Origin: Rana temporaria | Taxonomy: Eukaryota; Chordata; Amphibia; Anura; Ranidae | Length of the DNA stretch: 64,000 nt | Assembly (NCBI RefSeq): GCF_905171775.1 | Contig: NC_053494.1 | Coordinates: forward strand, 129,444,824-129,508,823 | Reading direction: 5' to 3' | Part shown: positions 55,725-64,000 of the stretch, piece after piece | Layout of the letters: every line of letters begins with the position of its first letter | Position numbering within the stretch: position 1 is the stretch's first letter | The notes under the pieces: generated by a model | The model's database searches: none | The model's input: the letters and a program-made list of their open reading frames with translations, nothing else | Told to the model about the DNA's origin: nothing | Position numbers and translations under genes: made by a program

Positions 55725-56892
55725 GTATATTTATTAATACTGCAAGAATGTTCAAAAACAAACTGAACTTTACAGACTTCAATATTTTTACCTGATGCAT
55801 AAAATAAAAGCCAAAGCTACATATGTTTTTTTATATATCACAAACACAGAGTCTCTACAAGTAAAAGGTTGTTTACTTCTATTGCCTTTACACCAAACGA
55901 TTATGAGGTTTTACTAAGATCTCCAACAGTACAATATGACTAGGTACAAAATATGGGCAAAATACAGAAAGCACCAAACAAATAACTGTAAAACCTCATA
56001 AATATTATAATTATCACAGTGAGGAACTGTACTAGGCTCTATATATTGAGACAAATTGAATTTAGAATACTTATTCTATAATACTTATATACACAATGGT
56101 AGTAATGTGGATTTCAACAGAACCAAACTGCTAAACCTAGTTTATAATTAACTAGATTGTTATATTTCAATGTCTAAAAGTCAGTTTAGTTGTAAAGCTA
56201 ATAGTGTGCTTGGTAATTACAACTGTCTAATGGCAAATTTTAATGAGGATCATAGCAAGACATTGGCACACTTACGGAACACATACAAATCATGAGGTAC
56301 AGTGAACCTTTCAGAAATCTTTCCCTTTTAAACAATCTTCATATTATTGTAAGAAAAGAAAAAATATTATGCATAATTATTTTTGTATGTAATAAAAAGT
56401 ATATTATACAAGACTGTTAAAGGAGAAGTAGAGCTAAAGCTCTACTTCTCATATGGGCCACATTAGTGCACTTAATTCTGAACTCCTGTGACCTGTATTC
56501 AGCTGACAGTGGAACTAAATTCCACTGTTGACTAATGTCACTCAGCCACACCAGACTCTGATGAGATCCTGACTTTAATGTCGGGTTCCACCCAGATGCC
56601 TGAGTGCTAACTTGTTCAGCCTCTCAGCATGTTGCTGAGTGGCTGAGCCAGCCCCTCCCATCTCCTCCACAGCCCAGGGCTCCAGTGAGCAATAGAGGGG
56701 CAGAGCAGAGAGCAGTTGACTGACAGCCACCACTCTCTGCTCACTGAAGACAGAGAACTGAGGGATCAGCAGTCTTTGATCACTTGTTCTCTGTCTTACA
56801 GACGGGATGGGACATTTGCAGCATTGGTCTGATGCTACATCCGCCTAGGTGAGTATAATTATTTGTTTATTTTTAAATCCCACACTTCTCTT
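55725..56892 (+). repeat. Left copy of a tandem duplication
   Basis: 55725-56333 matches 58889-59466 and 56571-56892 matches 59930-60252 in the same orientation with clear divergence (for example, shared CAAACTGAACTTTACAGACT and GCAGTCTTTGATCACT). The copies are about 3.2 kb apart. No gene seen in either. Confidence 0.8.
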
Positions 56893-57326
56893 TTAAGAGA
56901 AGATTTTCACTTTGTATGGTACTAGTTACAAGACGATAGGGATGAACCAAACTGTCCTGGGTTTGGTAAACTTCAAAGAAGTTTGGATGCCGATCCCATA
57001 CTCCACTGGAATCAAAGTGAGCAGAAAATGTCAAATTAAAAATGCTAATTTTCTGAGCCAATAGACATACTGTATAGGATATAAACATGGTGGGTGGGTA
57101 CTGCCATTGGGAACATGTACAAATGCAAAAACATTCACTAACAAGAGAAGAAATGAAAAAATAAATAAAAGATAATAGGGCAGTAAAAAAACTGTTTTAC
57201 AATTGTAGCCTTAATTGATTTTAAAGGGAGCCACCAGGATTGTTTCATACATAAAGCCTGGTAATAAATTACATCCAAAATATGCATTGAAAGTGAGGGC
57301 AAATACATTTCTTTATAAGCCTTATA
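56893..57326. other. Unassigned DNA left of the Tc1 element
   Basis: Non-coding, no repeat recognised. A short frame on minus (56873-57088) shows no domain. Confidence 0.4.
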
Positions 57327-57328
57327 TA

Positions 57329-58833
57329 CAGTATCTCAGAGAAGTGAGTGCACCCCTCTCATTTTTGTAAATATTTTATTATATCTTTTCATATAATAAC
57401 ACTGAAGAAATTACACTTTGCTGCAATGTAAATTTGCTGTGTCCTCAAAATAACTCAACACACAGCCATACATGTCTAAACCAATGGCAACAAAAGTGAG
57501 TACACTCCTAAGTGAAAATGTCCAAGTTGGGTCCAATGAGTAATTTTCCCTCCCTGGTGTCATGTGACTGATTAGTGTTACAAGGTCAAAGGTGTGCATG
57601 GGGAGCAGATGTGTTACATTTGGTGTTATTGCTCTCACTCTCTCATACTGGTCACTGGAGGTTTAACATGGCACCTTATGGCAAAGAACCCTCTGAGGAT
57701 TTAAAAAAAAAATTGTTGCTCCACATAAATATGGCCTAGGCTAGAAGAAGATTGGCAAGTCCCTGAAACTTAACTGCAGCATGGTGGCCAAGACCATACA
57801 TTGGTTTAACAGAACAGGTTCCACTCAGAACAGGCCTCGCCATGGTCGACCAAAGAAGTTGAGTGCACGCATTGCTGCAGAGGTTGAAGGGGTGGGGGGT
57901 CAGCCTGTCAGTGCTCAGACCATACGCCGCACACTGCATCAAATTGGTCTGCATTGCTGTCGTCCCAGAAGGAAGCCTCTTCTAAAGATAATGCACAAGA
58001 AAGCCTGCAGTTTGCTGAAGACAAGCAGATTAAGAACATAGATTACTAGAGCCATGTCCTGTGGTCTGATGAGACCAAGATAAACGTATTTGGTTCAGAT
58101 GGTATCAAGCGTGTATGTAGGCAACCAGGTAAGGAGTACAAAGACAAGTGTGTCTTGCCTACAGTCAAGCATGGTGGTGGGACTGTCATGGTCTTGGGCT
58201 GCATGAGTGCTGCCGGCACTGGGGGGCTACAGTTCATTGAGGGAACCATGAATGCCAGCATGTACTGTGACATACTGAAGTAGAGCATGATCCTCTCCCT
58301 TGGGAGACTGGGCCACATCACAGTATTCCAACATAACAAGCCCAAACACAACTCCAAGACAACAACTCCCTTGCTAAAGAAGCTGAGGGTAAAGGTAATG
58401 GACCGACCAAGCATGTCTCCAGACCTAAACCCTATTGCGCAACTGTGGGGCATCCTCAAAGGGAAGGTGGAGGAGCGCAAGGTCTGTAACATCCACTAGC
58501 TCCATGATGTCATCATGGAGGAGTGAAAGAGGCAACCTGTGAAGCTCTGGTGAACTCCATGCCCAAGAGGGTTAAGGCAATGCTGGAAAATAATGGTGGC
58601 CACACAAAATGTTGACACTTTGGGCCCAATTTGGACATTTTTACTTAGGGGTGTACTTACTTTTGTTGCCAGCGGTTTACACAGGGGACAGCAAATTTAC
58701 ACTGTTTTACATGCTGTACACTCACTACTTTACGTTGTAGCAAAGTGTAATTTTTTTCAGTGTTGTCACATGAAAAGATATAATAAAATATTTACAAAAA
58801 TATGAGGGGTGTACTCACTTTTGTGAGATACTG
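57329..58833 (+). mobile_element. Tc1/mariner-family transposon, inactive
   Basis: Ends CAGTATCTCA and TGAGATACTG, with TA on both sides (57327-57328 and 58834-58835). The inverted repeats extend inwards over the AAGTGAGTGCACCCCTC region. About 1.5 kb, the usual Tc1 size. Confidence 0.9.
57670..58600 (+). pseudogene. Tc1-like transposase, several lesions
   Basis: The DNA-binding half is visible at 57781-58041 (RTGSTQNRPRHGRPKKLSAR, then the second helix-turn-helix region with ARIAAEVEG and SAQTIRRTLHQIGL). The catalytic half continues in another frame with LWSDETKINVFGSDG, holding the first Asp. A stop follows at about 58281. The second catalytic segment reads FQHNKPKHNSK, where the family has an Asp-containing QxDNDPKH-type motif, and the third reads SPDLNPIAQLWGILK, where the catalytic Glu after PI is Ala. 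With the second and third acidic residues missing and the frame broken, it cannot be active. Confidence 0.85.
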
Positions 58834-58888
58834 TATATACATATACTAATGTATTATAATGTATATGTATATAATGTATATACATATA

Positions 58889-60252
58889 TAATGTATTAAT
58901 ACTCCAAGATTGTTAAAAAACAAACTGAACTTTACAGACTTCAATCTTTTTACCTGATGCATAAAAAAAAAAGCCAATGCTACATATGTTTTTGATATAT
59001 CACAAACACAGAGTCTCTACATGTAAAATGTTGTTTACTTTTATTGCCTTTACACCAAAGAATTATGAGGTTATGCTTTTACGAAGACCTCCAACAGTAC
59101 AATATGACTAGGTACAAAATATGGGCAAAATACAGAAAGCACCAAACAAATAACTGTAAAACCTCATAAATATTATAATTATCACAGTGAGGAACTGTAC
59201 TTGGCTCTATATATTGAGACAAATTGAATGTAGAATAAGTACACAATGGTAGTAATATGGATTTCAACAGAACCAAACTGCTAAACCTAGCTTATAATTA
59301 ACTAGATTGTTATATTTCAATGTCTAAAAGTCAGTTTAGTTGTAAAGCTAATAGTGTGCTTGGTAATTACAACTGTCTAATGCCAATTTTTAATGAGGAT
59401 CATAGCAAGACATTGGCACACTTACAGAACACAAAATAGCAGGTACAGCAAACCTTTCAGAAATTGTCCTTTTTAACCACTTAAGCCCCGGAGGATTTGG
59501 CTGCCCAATGACCGGGCCATTTTTTGCGATTCGACATTACGTCACTTTGACTGACAATTGCGCAGTCATGCGACATTGCACCCAAACAAAATTGATGTCC
59601 CTTTTCCCCCCACAAATAGAGCTTTATTTTGGTGGTATTTGATCACCTCTGCAGTTTTTATTTTTTTGCGCTAAACAAAAAAAGGGCGAGAGTTTGGGAA
59701 AAAAGCAACTTTTTTTTACTTGTTGCTATAATAAATATCCCCCAAAAATATATAAAAAACTTTTTTTTTCCTCAGTTTAGGCCGATATGTATTCTTCCAC
59801 ATATTTTTGGTAAAAAAAATCGCAATAAGCGTATATTCATTGGTTTATAGCATCTACAAAATACAAATGCAATAAAATACAATGGCACGTCTTAAAGGGG
59901 ATGTACGGGTAATGTTGGGTAATGACGACTTTAATGTCGGGTTTCACCCAGATGCCTGAGCGCCATCTGGCTCAGGCTCTCAACATGCAGCTGAGAGCCT
60001 GAGCCAGCCCCTCCCAACCCCTCCATAGCCCAGGGCTCCAGTGAGCCCTGGAGGGGCAGAGCAGAGTGCTGATGACTGACAGTCACCACTCTCTGCTCAC
60101 TGAAGACCGAGAACTGAGGGATCAGCAGTCTTTGATCACTCAGTTCATGGTCTTACAGGCAGCTTGGGACATTTGCAGCATTTTGATGCTGCATCCACCT
60201 AGATGAGTATGATAATTTGTTTCTTTTTAAATCCCACACTTCTCTTTTAAGT
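58889..60252 (+). repeat. Right copy of the tandem duplication
   Basis: Same order as 55725-56892, but with a TTAACCACTT-family repeat (59475-59850) inserted between the two matching blocks. Confidence 0.8.
59475..59850 (+). repeat. TTAACCACTT-family dispersed repeat
   Basis: Begins TTAACCACTTAAGCCCCGGA. It is homologous to 10648-10935 and to the minus strand of 8772-8400, with blocks GATTTGGCTGCCC, TTTTGCGATTCG and AATAAATATCCCCCAAAAAT. Confidence 0.75.
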
Positions 60253-60479
60253 AGGGCTGTGGAAATTAACTATTAATTCCTCGATTAATCGTAAAAAATG
60301 TTTTATTGTTTAAAAAGTCTTTTGATCGGTACTCACCTCTCTGCCGGCTTCCAGGTCTTCAGGGAGTTCTGTCGGAGATCCGGTGACATTACGGACACCG
60401 GCGGGACTTGCTGTGTCCATCTGTAGGGCTCCTTTGCTGTGCCTTTATATATGCCGGCTGGACCTTAGAATACAAATAA
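60253..60479. other. Unassigned DNA
   Basis: Contains GGGCTGTGGAAATTAAC and TTAATTCCTCGATTAATC blocks but no gene. It adjoins the 3' end of the LINE, whose exact limit I cannot place. Confidence 0.35.
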
Positions 60480-60664
60480 GGCATTTCAGTTAAAAGGAAA
60501 AGGGAATCCAGAAAGAGAAGAAAAAAAAAGGGTAAAGCAAAAGGAAAGAAGAAAAAGCATAGGGTAAGAGGAGGAGGGAGAAAAGGAGAAGGAGGGAAGA
60601 ATGTCGGTGGGATCGCACGAACCCCAGAAGGACACAGTTTTTAAAAGCAAAATTATCTCGAGTC

Positions 60665-62105
60665 TTATGGCACAAGTAAGGTGGTGTCGAAGCCCGGGGG
60701 GGGAGGGAGAAAATTTTCCACCCAAGGGGTCCAAGTATTGTTGTGTTGGGTAACCCGATCTAGAATTGTTGCCTCAATTTTACTATGAATCATCGCTTGG
60801 GTCACTCTGTTCTTAACTTCTGCTATATGCAGTTTTGGAGTCTTCCATGCCCTAGCTATAGACTGTTTAGCAGCTGTGGTTAGTTGAAGGAGGAGTCTAA
60901 CTTGGGCCCTCGTGTAATCCTTATGTATGTGATTCAAAAGAGCCAAGGATGGATCAGGGGGGAGAGCATCATTGAGTAAGGTGGAAGCCATTTGAAATAT
61001 TACCACCCAAAACTGTTGCACGATCGGACAGGACCACCAGATATGTTCACGAGTACCCCTCACTCCACACCCCCGGAAACATACGGATGGGTAGGATGGC
61101 AGAAATTTGGAAATCCTTGCAGGGACTAGGTGCCACCGCATGAGAACTTTGTAATTGGCCTCCAGGGCTACCACATTTTGAGAGGAGGATTTTGTGCAGG
61201 CCCATATGTTGGCCCAATCCTCCAAATCCAATGTTACCTGAAGGTCTTTGGACCACTGTGCAGCATAGAGGGGGAGATCAGCCGAAGAGGCTGTGAAGTG
61301 GCTGTAGATTCGTGAAATTACACCAGGGGCATGTGGATCCGAATTGCAAATGTTCTTGTAGAAGGACAATCTATCCAGGGAAGAGCAATCGCCAATCACT
61401 GTTCGGACAAAATGGGCTATTTGTAGGTAACGGAAACACTCATTGGAGGGAAATTTAGCTTGGGTCTGTAGATCTGGGAAAGTTTTGAGGGAGGAGGTAG
61501 TAACAAGATCACATATTCTGTGTAACCCAGCCTGGGACCAGAGCTGAAAAGAACCAGGCTCCGTGAAGGCAGGATAGAAAAGTGGATGACCTAAAAAGGA
61601 GAGTAACGGGGCGTGGGGAGACATCAACCAAAAACGACCACATAGGCCATCCCATAGCTTGAGTGAGTGGCGCGTGACCGGGTTGAGTATAGGGCCTCGA
61701 GCTAACAGGGGCAACCACAGTAGGTTGGATACTAACAACAGGATCCACAGCTTCCAGGCTGACCCACATTGGAATTTCTGAAGAAGCATGAAATAATGTG
61801 ATTTGAGCCAACTGAGCAGCCTGGTAGTAACGAGCAAAATTAGGAATTCCCAGGCCCCCACTAAGTTTATTGCGAAGAAGGATGGATTTGGGTACTCTTG
61901 GCTTTATGGGACCCCAAATATATTTAAAGACCCGGGTCTGAACGATACGGTGAAAATAGGAGGGGACAGTAATCGGGAGAACTCTATAAAGATACAAAAG
62001 TTTTGGAAGCAGGGACATCTTGACAGCTGCAACTCGTACTAACCAAGAAACACAGAGTGGTTTCCAGGTATCTAGTAGAGAAGATAGGTGTGATAACATA
62101 GGAAG
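60665..62105 (-). pseudogene. L1 ORF2 C-terminal region, frameshifted
   Basis: Two overlapping minus-strand frames (62129-61509 and 61861-60665) share one protein, so a frameshift lies within 61509-61861. Readable parts include VAAVKMSLLPKLLYLYRVLP and KPRVPKSILLRNKLSGGLGI, both typical of L1 ORF2 after the reverse transcriptase. The end of the frame carries CFRGCGVRGTREHIWWSCP, the cysteine-histidine region that L1 proteins have near the C-terminus, and stops at 60665. No functional product is expected. Confidence 0.82.
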
Positions 62106-62138
62106 ATGAAAAAAAAAATGCAGCACCAAGCATGAAGC

Positions 62139-62229
62139 TACATCGCACCAGTGTTTTATCTTCCTAGCCTTATCTGTGTATGGTTAATACACAGGTAAGG
62201 CTAGGAAGATAAAACACTGGTGCGATGTA
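62139..62229. repeat. 45-bp-arm hairpin
   Basis: TACATCGCACCAGTGTTTTA starts the left arm, and TAAAACACTGGTGCGATGTA closes the right arm. About 43 bp per arm with only one or two mismatches and a 3-4 base loop. Confidence 0.9.
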
Positions 62230-62929
62230 ACCAAACATGCATCTAATGTTAGGAGGATAAAGCGTTGGTGCAATGTATCCAACACACACATCTAACATGT
62301 GAAATAGCAACAATAAAAAATAAAAGTTCATAATGAATGGTGAAATTCGTGAACCACACTCAAATTGTGTATATGGTGTCCATCCAAATAACTCCAGCCT
62401 TCAGCTAGTATGAGAACTGATGTTTGTTACTTTCCCAATGTAACCGTAGCTGCGATCCCATTCAGAGATGTTTTCAATCAACAAGGTACGAAGAGGTTAA
62501 TGCCCTTACCAGATGTGATGGACCCAGGAGCACCATACGGTGGTGGGTCAAACGTGCTTAATCAACCCAAAGAATGGGGGACAGCTTCTCTTGATAGCTC
62601 TGGATTGTGATTCTCCATGCTAGTAGTGATCCAAACCGACTAGATCCTGGACGTAGAAGTAGTATTTACTGTTTCCTTGTAAGGCATGGGATGGACTCAC
62701 CATAAAAAAGAAAAAGGAAAAAACAAAAGAGGACGCCTCCTCATAGTGTAAAAAATGCAAAATTTATTGTCCAAAAAGGCAATTAGCCAAACATGAACAC
62801 ACTCAATGATACAAATGCGTAAAACCACAGCAAGGAAAAAAAGCCAAAAATGGAAAGTAATAATGATAAAAAATTCATGTATTCAATAAAAATTAGCACA
62901 GTGAGGAATGGCTGGAGCCAATGTATGTG

Positions 62930-62972
62930 CCCGACCGGTTTCATGTAATGACACTTCAACTGGGGCATATTT
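62930..62972 (-). ncRNA. Hammerhead-like sequence in insert F
   Basis: Minus strand: TTGAAG, a short stem TGT-CATT-ACA, TGAAA, CCGG, TC, then GGGC, which can pair with GCCC upstream. The first core box deviates from CTGAAGAA, so this is a weak call. Confidence 0.35.
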
Positions 62973-62987
62973 TTATATTTTTTAACA

Positions 62988-64000
62988 TAGGAAGATAGTT
63001 AGACCTATAAAGAGACGCTGGATCTCTAGTCAGTTTTATGCCTAAATACGGTAGAGATGTAGTGGACCAAGTAAAAGGAAAATATTCTTGTAAATGGGCA
63101 ACTTCCTGGGGAGGGAGAGGCACATTGAGAGCCTTAGATTTATTAACTTCTAAACCTGAGATGTTTGCAAATTTTTCTAAAATTTGAATAAGGTTTGGGA
63201 GAGTTGTACGGGGAGAGGATACAAATAAGAGCGCATCATCCGCAAACAAGCAAATTTTATGAGAAGTAGAGGCTACCTCTAAACCTTTAACGTCAGGGCT
63301 AGCCCTAATCAGGCCGCCAGGGGTTCGATCGCTAAAGCGAAGATTAAAGGAGATAGGGGGCACCCCTGCCTAGTGCCTCTTCCTATCTGAAAACTATCAG
63401 AACGAAACCCAGAGTATTTAACATAGGCCTGTGGTTGATTATATAGGGAGCTCACCCACTGCAGAAAATGCAGACCAAAACCCCAACGAGTAAGCAAAAA
63501 ATTTAGATAAGGCCAGGAGACCGTATTAAACGCTTTTCTGATGTCTAGAGACAACAGATGCATAGGGATCTTACGGGTTCTAGCTAGATGTTGTAGTAGG
63601 ACAACCCTTCTGATATTATCGCTAGCCTGTCGACGTGGTATAAAACCCACCTGGTCTTTATGTATCAGTCCACCTATGATGGGAATGAGGCGTAAGGCCA
63701 TTATTTTGGCCAGAAGTTTAATATCGAGATTAAGTAAAGAGATGGGCCTAAAATTGGACCAGAGGGAGTTATCCACATTGGGTTTAGGAATCATAGCTAT
63801 TATAGCTGTCAATGTGTTTGGACCAAAGGAATGATGCTGAAGTAAGGCATTAAAATATTTAGCAAGGAGCAGGGCAAGAATACCAGAACATTTCTTAAAG
63901 TAAGTACCCGAGAGCCCATCAGGACCCGGTCATTTATGAGATTTAAGGGTCTTAATAGCCAGAATGACCTCTTCAGTCGTGATGGGTCTCTCAAGGGACT
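62988..64000 (-). pseudogene. L1 ORF2 reverse transcriptase region, broken and partial
   Basis: On minus from the window edge: PITTEEVILAIKTLKSHK, then a stop in place of a codon, then PGPDGLSGTYFKKC. The frame 63812-63309 gives AMIPKPNVDNSLWSNFRPIS, LSLDIRKAFNTVSWPYL with the motif A Asp, and GTRQGCPLSPLIFALAIEPLA (motif B). A frameshift near 63310-63340 leads to KICLFADDALLF with the FADD motif C and SGLEVNKSKAL. It then reaches insert F. All catalytic residues are readable, but at least one stop and one frameshift make it a pseudogene. Confidence 0.87.

Larger units (their letters stand above)
62108..62982 (-). mobile_element. Insert F: Penelope pLTR-like element in the LINE
   Basis: TAACATAGGAAGAT flanks it exactly (62094-62107 and 62983-62996), and the LINE reading resumes on both sides. 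On minus it has a hammerhead-like sequence at 62930-62972 and no coding capacity. At its left end is a long hairpin (62139-62229), and the hairpin arm is partly repeated at about 62231-62290. Confidence 0.6.
60480..64000 (-). mobile_element. L1-type LINE, minus strand, runs off the window
   Basis: ORF2 fragments cover the reverse transcriptase (62988-64000) and the C-terminal region (60665-62105), followed on minus by a pyrimidine-rich 3' region (CTTTCTGGATTCCC and CCTTTT tracts). The endonuclease part is beyond the right edge. The reverse transcriptase motifs and the terminal cysteine pattern fit the L1/Tx1 group. It is interrupted by insert F. Confidence 0.83.

Noticed and set aside
57411..57638. 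Minus-strand frame in the Tc1 element
   Set aside because: Shadow of the inverted repeat and spacer; the transposase is on plus.

Overview
This window looks like repeat-rich nuclear DNA from a vertebrate, most likely an anuran amphibian and possibly a ranid frog. The reasons are the mix of element types (Penelope-like elements with a GIY-YIG domain, a two-gene Harbinger element, a Tc1 element, an L1-type LINE, an LTR element and many short inverted-repeat elements) and several dispersed repeats whose look I associate with frog genomes. That species call is from memory, not from a search. I found no host protein-coding gene, rRNA, tRNA or CRISPR array. Almost everything that can be explained is a mobile element, and most of these sit inside one another.

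Layout. 1-652: nothing recognised. 653-4768: a complete Harbinger element with terminal repeats, a broken transposase on + and a two-exon Myb/SANT-like gene on -. About 5310-9115: an old Penelope-like element D on -, cut by a dispersed repeat at 8004-8772. 9116-14707: mostly unexplained DNA with short repeats, a minisatellite, a Harbinger-type MITE end, a telomere-like inverted array and a foldback element. 14708-55532: the remains of an old Penelope-like element C present twice, head to head (a - copy on the left, a + copy on the right). Its left arm is split by a chain of insertions at 17058-39284: a hAT-like MITE, inside it a 20-kb Penelope array A, then a deleted LTR element. Its right arm is split by Penelope array B (42283-49583), a hAT-like MITE, a stand-alone pLTR-like insert E and two nested MITEs. 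55533-60480: a diverged tandem duplication around a dead Tc1 element. 60480-64000: an L1-type LINE on -, interrupted by insert F and running off the window.

The main result is that Penelope-like elements of at least four recognisable families (A, B, C, D), plus the pLTR-like inserts E and F, dominate the window. Three of them (A, B, C) have the same unusual architecture: two copies joined head to head at their 5' ends, with both 3' ends pointing outwards. In A and B the whole dimer is flanked by one perfect target-site duplication (17 and 18 bp). A and B lie inside the arms of C, so the locus is a set of nested inverted dimers. The 3' regions of A, B and D carry hammerhead-ribozyme-like motifs whose three stems differ in sequence but still pair. 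Copy A3 of array A keeps a single open frame of 1131 codons with all the expected reverse transcriptase and GIY-YIG motifs and looks potentially functional.
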